Shown piece by piece: positions 1 to 5,729 of a stretch of DNA of 8,378 nucleotides; position 1 is the stretch's first letter, and every line of letters begins with the position of its first letter. A model generated the notes under the pieces. That model saw nothing but the letters and a program-made list of their open reading frames with translations. It was not told the origin of the DNA and made no database searches. Both the position numbers and the translations under genes were made by a program. This DNA comes from Chloroflexi bacterium CG23_combo_of_CG06-09_8_20_14_all_45_10 (GTDB lineage Bacteria; Chloroflexota; Dehalococcoidia; GIF9; AB-539-J10): positions 1-8,378 of the forward strand of contig PCSL01000081.1 of assembly GCA_002772325.1 (NCBI GenBank). Direction: 5' to 3'.

Positions 1-80
1 CCCTCAACTATCATGTAGGCAATATCCTCCAGAATTGGCTCATCGCCTTTTGTCGCCTCATAAAGCTTAGCCATGCACAT
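1..80 (-). CDS. CooT-family nickel-binding protein (partial, 3' end outside window)
   Basis: Only the first 26 codons are present. The protein opens MCMAKLYEATKGDEPILEDI and continues to a partial codon at the window edge. The MCMAK start with Cys at position 2, followed by a short beta-rich segment and an acidic ILED stretch, matches the small CooT family (full proteins are about 60-70 residues). In Rhodospirillum rubrum CooT binds nickel and Cys2 is reported as essential; that residue is kept here. The start codon follows the TAA of the upstream gene by one base, and a strong Shine-Dalgarno sequence (AGGAGGGG, within the end of that gene) decides the start. It is the last visible gene of the unit led by the Fur-family regulator, which supports a role in nickel handling. 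Family assignment is by recognition of the N-terminus only, so it is likely but not certain. Confidence 0.72.
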   Translation of the reverse strand, partial: MCMAKLYEATKGDEPILEDIAYMIVE

Positions 81-81
81 C

Positions 82-300
82 TTAATGCCCCTCCTTGCTC
101 TCCACCAAGGCTTGTCGTGCTTTCTCCAGGTCATTGCTGGCATCAGCCATCCTTGTGGCTGCTTCCTGTAGCTGTTGCGCTACCTCAGTGGATAAAGAGG
201 CCGCCTTTTGAGCCCAACCGCGGAACTCCTTCTCATGCTCGCGGTTATGCTCAATCCAGTAGTCAAGCAAAATATGCAGTTTTTCCTGAACGTCACTCAT
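82..300 (-). CDS. Small helical protein with WIEHNREH motif, probable metal-associated partner
   Basis: A 72-residue acidic, almost wholly helical protein with no signal peptide or membrane segment. The N-terminal third carries LLDYWIEHNREHEKEF (residues 11-26) with His18 and His22 spaced for metal binding. The rest (about 31-66) has Ala/Leu heptad spacing typical of a coiled coil. It resembles small proteins that begin LRVLLPHWIEHNEEH and are found beside nickel/cobalt genes in anaerobes (possibly the family named DUF8180, recalled from memory and unverified). The start at 300 lies 2 nt after the fur stop, with an AAAGGGGGG site about 14 nt upstream. A GTG at 333 with GGGGAG 8 nt upstream would add 11 residues and overlap fur; I prefer 300 because the family motif then sits near the N-terminus. 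Position between a Fur-type regulator and CooT suggests nickel homeostasis; the biochemical role is unknown. Confidence 0.75.
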   Translation of the reverse strand: MSDVQEKLHILLDYWIEHNREHEKEFRGWAQKAASLSTEVAQQLQEAATRMADASNDLEKARQALVESKEGH

Positions 301-302
301 AG

Positions 303-731
303 CTAATAAGATTGCCCCCCTTTCCGGCGACACTTAGCACACTCCCCTGGAATAGCTAAATGCCTCAAATCAGCTTCAAACTTGTAATCGTGAAGCAAAG
401 TGTCTCTTAGCGGATACAATACAGATTCGTCTAAATCCGTTGTCTTACCACACCGGCGGCAAACCAGATGATGGTGATGCCCCTTCTCAGCAACATGATA
501 GCGAACACGCCCTTCGCCAAAATCGGTCTCAGTGACTAAATTAAGCTTCTTTAATAATTCCAGGGTGCGGTAGACAGTAGAAATGTTGCTATAAGGATAG
601 CGACTATGTAATTGCTCATAGATCTCTTCAGCGCTAATATGGCCATCAGCATCATGAAGGGATTCGATGACCAACATGCGCTGCGGAGTTAAACGAAACC
701 CCTTTTCTTGAAGAACTTTGTAGCAGCTCAT
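303..731 (-). CDS. Fur-family metal-responsive repressor (Nur/Zur/Fur-like)
   Basis: At 142 residues this is normal Fur length. The N-terminal winged helix (about 1-82) contains LTPQR (14-18), HISAEEIY (31-38) and the recognition helix NISTVYRTLELL (49-60). The C-terminal dimerisation and metal domain begins with HHHHLVC (85-91). Two CxxC pairs, Cys91/Cys94 and Cys131/Cys134, form the usual structural zinc site. The family binds DNA as a dimer when loaded with metal and represses uptake or storage genes. Sequence alone does not separate iron, zinc, manganese, peroxide or nickel sensing. The downstream CooT-like gene and an operator resembling the nickel regulator Nur box favour nickel. The start at 731 is the only Met giving a complete first helix; it lies only about 4-8 nt from the predicted transcription start, with no clear Shine-Dalgarno sequence. 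The stop lies 2 nt before the next gene. Confidence 0.93.
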   Translation of the reverse strand: MSCYKVLQEKGFRLTPQRMLVIESLHDADGHISAEEIYEQLHSRYPYSNISTVYRTLELLKKLNLVTETDFGEGRVRYHVAEKGHHHHLVCRRCGKTTDLDESVLYPLRDTLLHDYKFEADLRHLAIPGECAKCRRKGGQSY

Positions 732-742
732 TCCAAGGTAAG

Positions 743-771
743 ATTATAACAGGACAGGGAAATCATTGCAA
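743..771 (-). promoter_or_regulatory. Sigma-70-type promoter of the fur-family operon
   Basis: On the minus strand the -35 box TTGCAA (771-766) and a perfect -10 box TATAAT (748-743) are separated by exactly 17 nt. A TG lies one base upstream of the -10, making it an extended -10 promoter. The predicted transcription start near 735-739 is 4-8 nt from the ATG at 731, implying a nearly leaderless mRNA. The -35 hexamer is itself part of the GCAA/TTGC repeat array, so regulator binding would block RNA polymerase. Confidence 0.8.
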
Positions 772-796
772 GAGGTTGCTAATGCAATTAATTGAT
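766..796. promoter_or_regulatory. Candidate Fur/Nur-type operator: alternating GCAA/TTGC array
   Basis: Four half-sites alternate in orientation with 4-nt spacers and an 8-nt period: GCAA at 768-771, TTGC at 776-779, GCAA at 784-787, and TTGA at 792-795 (last base degenerate). The outer frame is TGCAA-N4-TTG(C/A)T, repeated with a 16-nt period (767-780 and 783-796). The array overlaps the -35 box of the regulator gene and covers the 28 nt upstream. It resembles, but does not equal, the Streptomyces Nur box as I recall it (tGCaa-N5-ttGCA; spacer 5 instead of 4). Autoregulation by the Fur-family protein is an inference. Confidence 0.55.
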
Positions 797-798
797 TT

Positions 799-1245
799 TT
801 AGCGGTTTTTGCTTTCTAGCAACAAAGTTACCGGCCCATCATTATGGATCTCCACCAGCATATACTCTTGGAAAATCCCTGTCTCTACCTTAAGGCCGGT
901 GGCGCGAACTTGATCGACAAAAAAGTCATATAATTCCTTAGCCTTATCTGGTGGAGCTGCTTCGGTAAAGCTGGGGCGCCTTCCCTTCCCTGAATCAGCC
1001 AAAAGAGTAAACTGGCTTACTATCAAAATTTCCCTCTTTGTTTCCAACGCTGACAGGGCAAATTTATTTCCTCCATCGGAGAAAATGCGCAGGTTAACTA
1101 TTTTATTTGCCAAGTAGCCAGCACCCTCTTGTGAATCGTCCCTGGCAACGCCAATAAAAACCACTAGCCCTGGACCAATTCTGCCCACCACTCTACCGCT
1201 GACACTTACTGAAGCACTGGTAACCCGCTGAATTAGCGCTTTCAT
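799..1245 (-). CDS. dtd: D-aminoacyl-tRNA deacylase
   Basis: The product has 148 residues, the usual length for bacterial DTD. It hydrolyses D-amino acids (and glycine mischarged on tRNA-Ala) from tRNA in the cytosol, a proofreading step. The start MKALIQRVTSASVSV is typical. The two active-site signatures are present: SQFTL at 77-81 and NDGPVT at 135-140, the latter holding the Gly-cisPro pair that inserts into the neighbouring subunit of the homodimer. The segment before the second motif (FQEYMLVEIH) is less typical than the usual FGADM-type sequence, but the core is intact. No Shine-Dalgarno sequence is visible; the region before the ATG is A-rich. It lies 67 nt upstream of the Fur-family gene on the same strand, but that gene has its own strong promoter, so co-regulation is doubtful. 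Confidence 0.96.
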   Translation of the reverse strand: MKALIQRVTSASVSVSGRVVGRIGPGLVVFIGVARDDSQEGAGYLANKIVNLRIFSDGGNKFALSALETKREILIVSQFTLLADSGKGRRPSFTEAAPPDKAKELYDFFVDQVRATGLKVETGIFQEYMLVEIHNDGPVTLLLESKNR

Positions 1246-1247
1246 TT

Positions 1248-1276
1248 TTGCATTTTTTATTTAAGCATGTTAAATT
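1248..1276 (+). promoter_or_regulatory. Probable nusA operon promoter
   Basis: TTGCAT (1248-1253) and TAAATT (1271-1276) are separated by 17 nt. TG at 1268-1269 provides an extended -10 (TGtTAAATT). The predicted start near 1283 gives a leader of about 75 nt that includes the hairpin at 1302-1328. The -35 box begins 3 nt past the dtd start codon, so the two divergent promoters are packed within about 50 bp. It is the best plus-strand match seen in this gap, but only moderately close to consensus. Confidence 0.45.
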
Positions 1277-1288
1277 AAATGTTAAAAG

Positions 1289-1301
1289 GGATATTATATC
1301 C
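1289..1301 (-). promoter_or_regulatory. Palindromic -10 region, probable dtd promoter core
   Basis: GGATAT-T-ATATCC is a perfect 13-nt palindrome. On the minus strand it contains a consensus -10 box TATAAT (1298-1293), giving a start near 1286 and a leader of about 40 nt for dtd. The -35 at 17-nt spacing (TGGGTT, 1321-1316) is poor and falls inside the adjacent hairpin. Read on the plus strand the same palindrome offers TATTAT, so it could act in both directions. Confidence 0.45.
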
Positions 1302-1328
1302 AAAAAAGTGGGCAAAACCCACTTTTTT
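1302..1328. terminator. Perfect bidirectional intrinsic-terminator hairpin in the nusA leader
   Basis: AAAAAAGTGGG (1302-1312) and CCCACTTTTTT (1318-1328) form an uninterrupted 11-bp stem with a 5-nt loop CAAAA. Each strand ends the stem in six T residues, the form of a rho-independent terminator active both ways. It does not lie at the end of any gene: dtd and nusA both point away from it. If nusA is transcribed from the promoter proposed at 1248-1276, this hairpin is in its 5' leader and could work as an attenuator. Confidence 0.7.
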
Positions 1329-1358
1329 GTTAAGGGTAAATTATTAGGTTAGGGAGAG

Positions 1359-2729
1359 ATGAAGACAGAGTTTAGGGCCGCTATTGCTCAGCTCTCAGCT
1401 GAGAGGAACTTACCTAAAGAAGTGATTTTGGCAGCTTTGGAATCAGCGCTTGTCTCAGCTTATAAAAAAGACATTTTTACCCGCGAACAGGATATTTCAG
1501 CCAAAATTGATCCCAATACTGGTGATATCAAGGTTTATATTAGAAAAGTTGTGGTTGAGTCAGTTACCAACCCGCATCGAGAGATCTCCTTGGATGATGC
1601 TCGGAAATTGCGGGATAGTATTCAAGTTGGCGAAATAGTGGAAGTGGAATCTACACCCAGAGATGCTGGGCGTATTGCTGCTCAAACGGCAAGGCAGGTT
1701 GTTTTGCAGCGGTTGCGCGAAGCAGAGCATCGGGTAATCTACGAGCAGTTCGCTGGTAAGGAAGGCGAGATTGTCAGCGGGACGATTCAATTCATCCAGC
1801 CTAAACAAATTTATGTTACCTTGGGCAAGGGAGAGGCTATACTTCCCTTTAGTGAGCAAGTGCCTAATGAGCGTTACCACGTAGGACAGCAATTTAAATT
1901 CTATCTTTTGGAGATAAGTCAAGGGGTTAAAGGGTTTCAAATAGTAGTTTCTCGCTCTCATCCGAATTTGCTACGCCGCCTTTTTGAACTAGAAATTCCC
2001 GAAATTCACAACGGTATTGTAGAACTGAAGGCAATAGCACGCGAAGCCGGACATCGAAGCAAAGTAGCAGTGTCAACTCGCCAAGAAGGCATCGAACCCG
2101 TAGGTTGTTGTCTTGGCCGTCGAGGCGTCAGGCTACAAAGTATTATTAACGAGCTAAATGGTGAAAAAATAGACATGCTTCAATGGCACGCCGACCCTAA
2201 AATATTTATCTCCAATGCCCTCAGTCCAGCCAAAGTGGCAAGTATCGAGCTCAACGAGGCAGAAAAGACCGCCACTGTAGTCGTTCCTGATAGGCAATTA
2301 TCCCTAGCCATCGGTAAGGAGGGGCAAAATGCCAGGTTAGCAGCAAGACTCTCAGGTTGGCGAATTGACATTAAGAGCGCCTCTACCGCTGAAGCAGAAA
2401 GGATAAGCTTACCGGAGGCTGCTCCTCAAGAGTTAGAAACGATAGCTGGAGAGGGTGAATTTCCTTCCACTGTGCCAAGCGAACCACAAGCGGTGGAGCC
2501 AGTTAGTGGAAGGGAAGTAAAAGAACTAACCACGCTTTTAGCCAGTGAAGAATTTATGTTAGCCTTGAAAGCTCCTTCTGAGAGGCCTGAAAAAAAACTG
2601 CAGCTTCGCTTCGCCGAGGATATTTTACCAAGCAGGGGGAAGGACATAAAGTCAGAGAAGGACAATGTTAAGAGCAAGGGACGCAAAAAAAAGAAAGCTT
2701 ACTTTAAAGAGGATGAGTCGGAAGAATAA
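1359..2729 (+). CDS. nusA: Transcription termination/antitermination factor NusA
   Basis: A 456-residue protein. The N-terminal RNA-polymerase-binding domain spans about 1-125, with the family signatures [14 protein letters not shown] (18-31) and [20 protein letters not shown] (101-120). An S1 domain spans about 132-200. KH1 is marked by [10 protein letters not shown] (229-238) and [18 protein letters not shown] (246-263), and KH2 by [18 protein letters not shown] (317-334). NusA binds RNA polymerase and nascent RNA, promotes pausing and hairpin-dependent termination, and takes part in antitermination. After about residue 345 comes a low-complexity acidic then lysine-rich tail ending EDESEE; it does not look like the acidic repeats of E. 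coli NusA. A weak purine-rich site (GGGAG) lies just before the ATG. The 3' end overlaps ylxR by 17 nt and contains an A8 tract at 2685-2692. There is no rimP upstream, where most bacteria have it. Confidence 0.98.
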   Translation: MKTEFRAAIAQLSAERNLPKEVILAALESALVSAYKKDIFTREQDISAKIDPNTGDIKVYIRKVVVESVTNPHREISLDDARKLRDSIQVGEIVEVESTPRDAGRIAAQTARQVVLQRLREAEHRVIYEQFAGKEGEIVSGTIQFIQPKQIYVTLGKGEAILPFSEQVPNERYHVGQQFKFYLLEISQGVKGFQIVVSRSHPNLLRRLFELEIPEIHNGIVELKAIAREAGHRSKVAVSTRQEGIEPVGCCLGRRGVRLQSIINELNGEKIDMLQWHADPKIFISNALSPAKVASIELNEAEKTATVVVPDRQLSLAIGKEGQNARLAARLSGWRIDIKSASTAEAERISLPEAAPQELETIAGEGEFPSTVPSEPQAVEPVSGREVKELTTLLASEEFMLALKAPSERPEKKLQLRFAEDILPSRGKDIKSEKDNVKSKGRKKKKAYFKEDESEE

Positions 2730-3003
2730 ACATATACCGCAACGTACTTGCATTGCTTGCCGACAGACGAGAGACAAAGAGAATTTGATTCGCCTGGTAT
2801 GCAGCGATGGCGGAATTGTCGAGGTCGACCCGTCTGCCAAGAAGCCAGGCAGAGGTGCTTATTTATGTCTTCAAAAGGATTGCTGGGAAATAGGGCTGAA
2901 AGGAAATCGTTTGGAACATGCTTTGCGAACAAAGCTTAGTATCGATAATCGCCAAGCTTTGATAGAGTATAGCAATAACTTGCCCGGGGGAAGCCGGATT
3001 TGA
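2713..3003 (+). CDS. ylxR: YlxR/RnpM family RNA-binding protein
   Basis: A 96-residue basic protein of the YlxR family (formerly DUF448). The signature RTCIACRQ (11-18) with Cys13/Cys16 and GRGAYLC (46-52), followed by Cys57, is intact. In Bacillus subtilis the homologue RnpM binds and modulates RNase P; elsewhere it is simply part of the nusA-infB operon. The start at 2713 lies within the end of nusA (17-nt overlap), with GAGG directly before the ATG, too close for ideal initiation, so coupling to nusA translation is likely. An in-frame ATG at 2665, preceded by AGAAGGA, would add 16 basic residues (beginning [11 protein letters not shown]) and cannot be excluded; I prefer 2713 because family members start near the RTCxxCR motif. 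The TGA stop overlaps the infB start. No ylxQ (L7Ae-type) gene follows. Confidence 0.93.
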   Translation: MSRKNKHIPQRTCIACRQTRDKENLIRLVCSDGGIVEVDPSAKKPGRGAYLCLQKDCWEIGLKGNRLEHALRTKLSIDNRQALIEYSNNLPGGSRI

Positions 3004-4772
3004 GTAACAAAGAAATGCATCCACTGGCCAATCGAAGAGAAACAAATCATTCAGCTTTGCCTCAAATCGAGCTCCCACCTTCCATAACTGTAAAACGGTT
3101 AGCTGATACCCTGAAAGTAGAGCCGGTGAAAGTTATTAAGCTGCTTATGCGCAAAGGCATTATGGCCAATGTTAACCAGGCTATCGATTTTGATACTGCC
3201 GCTATGGTAGCTCTAGACTTCGGTTATAGTGCTCGGGAGAAAGTAGAGCGTCAAATCTTGCCTTCCCTCGAGGGACTGGGAGATAAATTACAAATTCGCT
3301 CCCCGGTGATTACTGTAATGGGGCATGTCGACCATGGTAAAACAACCCTTCTTGATGCCATCAGGAAAACCAATGTAACTGCTCACGAGGCAGGAGCTAT
3401 TACCCAACATATTGGCGCTTATCAAACTACCGTGGATGGACGCAAAATTACCTTCCTAGACACACCCGGGCATGAAGCTTTCACTGCTATGAGGGCCCGT
3501 GGAGCACAGGCAACTGATATCGTGGTCTTGGTGATTGCTGCTGATGATGGCGTTATGCCTCAGACTATGGAAGCTATAGACCATGCTAAAGCTGCCAAAG
3601 TGCCTATAGTGGTTGCCATCAATAAGATTGATAAACCTGATGCCAACCCTGAGCGTGTAAAGCAGCAGCTTGCTGATTTAGGCTTAATTATTGAAGAATG
3701 GGGCGGCGATGTTGTTTGTGTTCCCATCTCAGCTAAAAAGGAGCAAGGAATCTCAGATTTACTGGAAAACTTATTCCTTGTTGCTGACATATTGGAACTA
3801 AAAGCTGACCCTAGCTGTGCCGCAGAAGGGGTGGTCATTGAAGCTAAGCTTGATAAAACTAAAGGCCCCTTAGCTACTCTCTTGGTTCAGAAGGGTACTC
3901 TCGAGGTGAGCAATATTGTAGTGGCTGGCAATACTTGGGGCAAAATCAAAGCTATGTTCAATGATAAAGGAAAGAGGATTAAGAAAGCTGAGCCATCAAC
4001 TCCAGTGGAGGTTCTTGGCATAAATGGCGTGCCAAGGTCAGGAGAGATCTTTACTGTAGTTACCGATGAGCATCAAGCACGAAGCACGGGAGACAAATAT
4101 GAGGCTATGAGAGTTCATGAACCTTTAAGTTTAAGCACCCTTTCCAGCCAAATAAGCGCCGGGAAAGTAAAGGAGCTCAACGTAATTTTAAAGACGGATG
4201 TTCAGGGCAGCATAGAACCAATAAAGAACTCTATAGAGCGACTGGGCACGGAAAAGGCGAGGGCTAAGGTTATACACGCTGCTAGTGGCAGCATTACGGA
4301 GAGTGATGTGCTCCTTGCTTCGGCTTCGAAAGGCATTGTTATTGGTTTTAACAGTGACCCAGCGCCAGGAGCACAGCAGCTAGCTGAAGCAGAAGGAGTA
4401 AGCATTCAGAGGTATGATGTAATTTACCGATTAGAGGAAGACGTGGGTAAAGCATTAAAGGGGATGCTTGAGCCAACTTATGCCGAAGTGCTTGGAGGGC
4501 GTGCTGAGGTGCGTGCTGTATTCCCCTCTAGTAAGCATGGTAAAGTGGCCGGAGTTTATGTTAAGGAAGGCAAAGTGTGGCGAGATGCCAAAGTCAAAGT
4601 ATTGCGTCAAAATGAAGTAATTTGCGCATCTCGAGTCTCGGGTTTAAGGCGTTTTAAAGAGGATGTCACTGAGGTAGTTGCTGGTCTTGAATGTGGCATG
4701 GGCATAGAAGGGTTTACCGATTTCTATACCGGCGATATTATCGAATCTTATAGAAAGGAAAAGGTGAGTTAA
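3000..4772 (+). CDS. infB: Translation initiation factor IF-2
   Basis: A 590-residue GTPase that delivers initiator fMet-tRNA to the 30S subunit and promotes subunit joining. An IF2_N domain lies at about 26-76. The GTP-binding motifs are all present: G1 GHVDHGKT (108-115), G2 GAITQHIGA (132-140), G3 DTPGH (154-158), G4 NKID (208-211) and G5 SAK (244-246). Domains II to IV follow, with [13 protein letters not shown] (396-408) and the C-terminal tRNA-binding domain ending [14 protein letters not shown]. It lacks the long charged N-terminal extension of the E. coli form, so it is one of the short IF2 types. The start is TTG at 3000, sharing bases with the ylxR TGA (TTGA), with GGGGGA 8-9 nt upstream. 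The first in-frame ATG, at 3015, has no ribosome site, so the TTG is preferred. Confidence 0.98.
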   Translation: MSNKEMHPLANRRETNHSALPQIELPPSITVKRLADTLKVEPVKVIKLLMRKGIMANVNQAIDFDTAAMVALDFGYSAREKVERQILPSLEGLGDKLQIRSPVITVMGHVDHGKTTLLDAIRKTNVTAHEAGAITQHIGAYQTTVDGRKITFLDTPGHEAFTAMRARGAQATDIVVLVIAADDGVMPQTMEAIDHAKAAKVPIVVAINKIDKPDANPERVKQQLADLGLIIEEWGGDVVCVPISAKKEQGISDLLENLFLVADILELKADPSCAAEGVVIEAKLDKTKGPLATLLVQKGTLEVSNIVVAGNTWGKIKAMFNDKGKRIKKAEPSTPVEVLGINGVPRSGEIFTVVTDEHQARSTGDKYEAMRVHEPLSLSTLSSQISAGKVKELNVILKTDVQGSIEPIKNSIERLGTEKARAKVIHAASGSITESDVLLASASKGIVIGFNSDPAPGAQQLAEAEGVSIQRYDVIYRLEEDVGKALKGMLEPTYAEVLGGRAEVRAVFPSSKHGKVAGVYVKEGKVWRDAKVKVLRQNEVICASRVSGLRRFKEDVTEVVAGLECGMGIEGFTDFYTGDIIESYRKEKVS

Positions 4773-4784
4773 GGTAATAAATGG

Positions 4785-4845
4785 CATTCTGAATGGAGCG
4801 AAGCGAAATGAAGAATCTCAGAGATTCTTCGCTTCGCTCAGAATG
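4785..4845. repeat. REP-like imperfect palindrome between infB and rbfA
   Basis: The right arm (4821-4845) is the reverse complement of CATTCTGA-GCGAAGCGA-AGAATCTC, a sequence widespread as an intergenic repeat in Dehalococcoidia and some other bacterial genomes. The left arm (4785-4819) is the same 25-mer with two 5-nt insertions, ATGGA (4793-4797) and AATGA (4807-4811). All 25 positions pair if both insertions are bulged, around a central A at 4820. In RNA it would form a long hairpin between two cotranscribed genes. It has no T tract, so it may act on mRNA processing or stability more than as a terminator. Only one copy is seen in this window. Confidence 0.8.
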
Positions 4846-4883
4846 ACAGAAGGCGAAGGGCTCAGAGCTTACAGAAGGTGAAG
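4846..4883 (+). repeat. Short direct repeat next to the REP-like palindrome
   Basis: ACAGAAGGCGAAG (4846-4858) and ACAGAAGGTGAAG (4871-4883) match at 12 of 13 positions with a 25-nt period. They lie between the palindrome and the rbfA ribosome site and look like decayed copies of the palindrome flank. Confidence 0.5.
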
Positions 4884-4901
4884 AACTTATAGGAGGCTCA
4901 A

Positions 4902-5249
4902 ATGTCTAGACGTACGGAACGACTAAACAAAGTCATCAAGCAGGAAATCAGCAGATTGCTTGAGCGTGAGGTTAACGACCCAAGGCTGAGTAATTCTATC
5001 TCTGTAACAGAAGTTTCAGTTTCGCCTGACCTTAAGTATGCTAAAGTATTTGTTAGCATACTGGGGAATGAAACCGCTAAAACAGAGATGCTAGCCGGCT
5101 TCAATGCTGCTTCTGGATTCTTACGCAAGAAATTGGCTTTGCATTTAAAGTTGAGATGTGTCCCACAGCTTAGCTTTCATTATGATAATTCTATCGAGCA
5201 GGGGGCAAGGCTGCTCAAATTAATCGGGCAGGTTAGCAACACTAAATAG
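4902..5249 (+). CDS. rbfA: 30S ribosome-binding factor RbfA
   Basis: A 115-residue protein with a single KH-type II fold. It binds the immature 30S subunit near the 5' end of 16S rRNA, aids late maturation and is released before the subunit enters translation. Family features: the basic N-terminal helix MSRRTERLNKVIKQEISRLL, the NDPRLSNSISVTEVSVSPD block (25-43), KYAKVFVSILG (45-55), the AASGFLRK helix (69-76) with its interhelix kink, and the closing strand PQLSFHYDNSIEQG (88-101). A very strong ribosome site AGGAGG (4891-4896) precedes the ATG. It is separated from infB by 129 nt carrying the REP-like hairpin, so it may be cotranscribed yet independently translated. The truB and DHH-phosphatase genes that often follow rbfA are absent. 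Confidence 0.96.
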   Translation: MSRRTERLNKVIKQEISRLLEREVNDPRLSNSISVTEVSVSPDLKYAKVFVSILGNETAKTEMLAGFNAASGFLRKKLALHLKLRCVPQLSFHYDNSIEQGARLLKLIGQVSNTK

Positions 5250-5281
5250 CTTAGGTTTTTACTAGAAACAGCCCCAAGATA

Positions 5282-5311
5282 TTGACATTGTCACCTGTAA
5301 TAAGATATGTT
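5282..5311 (+). promoter_or_regulatory. Promoter of the DUF5679-type gene
   Basis: A perfect -35 box TTGACA (5282-5287) is followed after 18 nt by TATGTT (5306-5311), a 4/6 match to the -10 consensus. The predicted start near 5318 leaves about 30 nt of leader containing AGGAGG at 5335-5340. This suggests the small gene is transcribed independently of rbfA. Confidence 0.55.
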
Positions 5312-5349
5312 AGAGATATGCTAGCCAAGCAGAAAGGAGGTAGTTTTTC

Positions 5350-5490
5350 ATGCAAGCGTATTGCTTTAAGTGTCGGACGAAGAGAGATATAAAAAATCCC
5401 ACATCTGTTACCCTTAAGAACGGAAAGCCAGCAGTCCGCGGAACCTGTTCTGTATGCGGGACCAAAGTATTTAGAATTGGCAAGACTTAA
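5350..5490 (+). CDS. DUF5679-type four-cysteine mini zinc-ribbon protein
   Basis: A 46-residue protein beginning MQAYCFKCRTKRDIKNP and ending GTKVFRIGKT. Cys5xxCys8 and Cys33xxCys36 are placed as a zinc ribbon, with the segment VTLKNGKPAVRGTC between the pairs. The pattern (YCxKCR, LKNGxPA, CxVCGTKxFRIGK) matches the DUF5679 family, frequent in Chloroflexota, whose function is unknown. Similarity to zinc-ribbon ribosomal proteins and its basic charge suggest RNA or protein binding, but that is inference. The start is decided by AAAGGAGG (5333-5340) 9 nt upstream of the ATG. It has its own promoter and no cotranscribed close partner. Confidence 0.85.
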   Translation: MQAYCFKCRTKRDIKNPTSVTLKNGKPAVRGTCSVCGTKVFRIGKT

Positions 5491-5669
5491 TTTCCCAGAG
5501 TGGCATGATTGAGCTAGCAAAGATAAATTTTGTCAATCTCACCGCGAGAAATAGTGAATCTTAGCTCAAAATTTGCTGGCGCGGTAATTTAGCTTAATAG
5601 GGTTGATTAGAAGTTTAGTTTTGCTTTTAAGCACTTAAAGCTATGTAGTTGTGGATAGGAGGCATTTAT
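5491..5669 (+). other. Leader-like gap upstream of the inositol-3-phosphate synthase gene
   Basis: No convincing gene is seen here. TTGAGCTA (5509-5516) can pair with TAGCTCAA (5562-5569). A competing pairing joins GCAAA (5517-5521) with TTTGC (5572-5576), so the region could fold in two ways. A second small hairpin is possible at GCTTTTAAG/CTTAAAGC (5623-5641). A perfect AGGAGG lies at 5657-5662, far from the ino1 start. A promoter is not clear: TTGCTT at 5621-5626 has only weak -10 partners. No known riboswitch or tRNA was recognised. Confidence 0.35.
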
Positions 5670-5729
5670 GTGGGCGCTGAGCCTAAGAATCATGTCATGA
5701 TAGTTGCTAAGGTCAGTGCAGCAAAGTAG
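5670..5729 (+). CDS. Possible 19-residue leader peptide upstream of ino1
   Basis: A GTG at 5670, placed 7 nt after a perfect AGGAGG (5657-5662), opens a reading frame coding [19 protein letters not shown] and stopping with TAG at 5727-5729. An overlapping ATG at 5668 would give only 10 residues. The ribosome site is excellent and otherwise unused, which is the main support. The peptide is not recognised, so it may be a leader peptide or the remnant of a decayed gene. Confidence 0.25.
   Translation: MGAEPKNHVMIVAKVSAAK

Noticed and set aside
117..302. 61-codon plus-strand frame at the left end
   Set aside because: Antisense to the WIEHNREH protein; no start signal and no recognisable family.
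1560..1961. 133-codon open frame on the minus strand inside nusA
   Set aside because: It is fully antisense to the conserved NusA N-terminal and S1 domains, resembles no family and has no ribosome site.
3560..3838. 92-codon minus-strand frame inside infB
   Set aside because: Lies opposite the conserved IF2 G domain; composition is that of a reverse-frame shadow.
5251..5520. 89-codon minus-strand frame between rbfA and ino1
   Set aside because: It covers the DUF5679-type gene and its promoter in antisense. The plus-strand gene has a recognised cysteine pattern and a strong ribosome site.
5491..5669. tRNA or known riboswitch in the ino1 leader
   Set aside because: No TTCRA-type T-loop with a matching acceptor stem, and no recognised riboswitch core motif on reading both strands.
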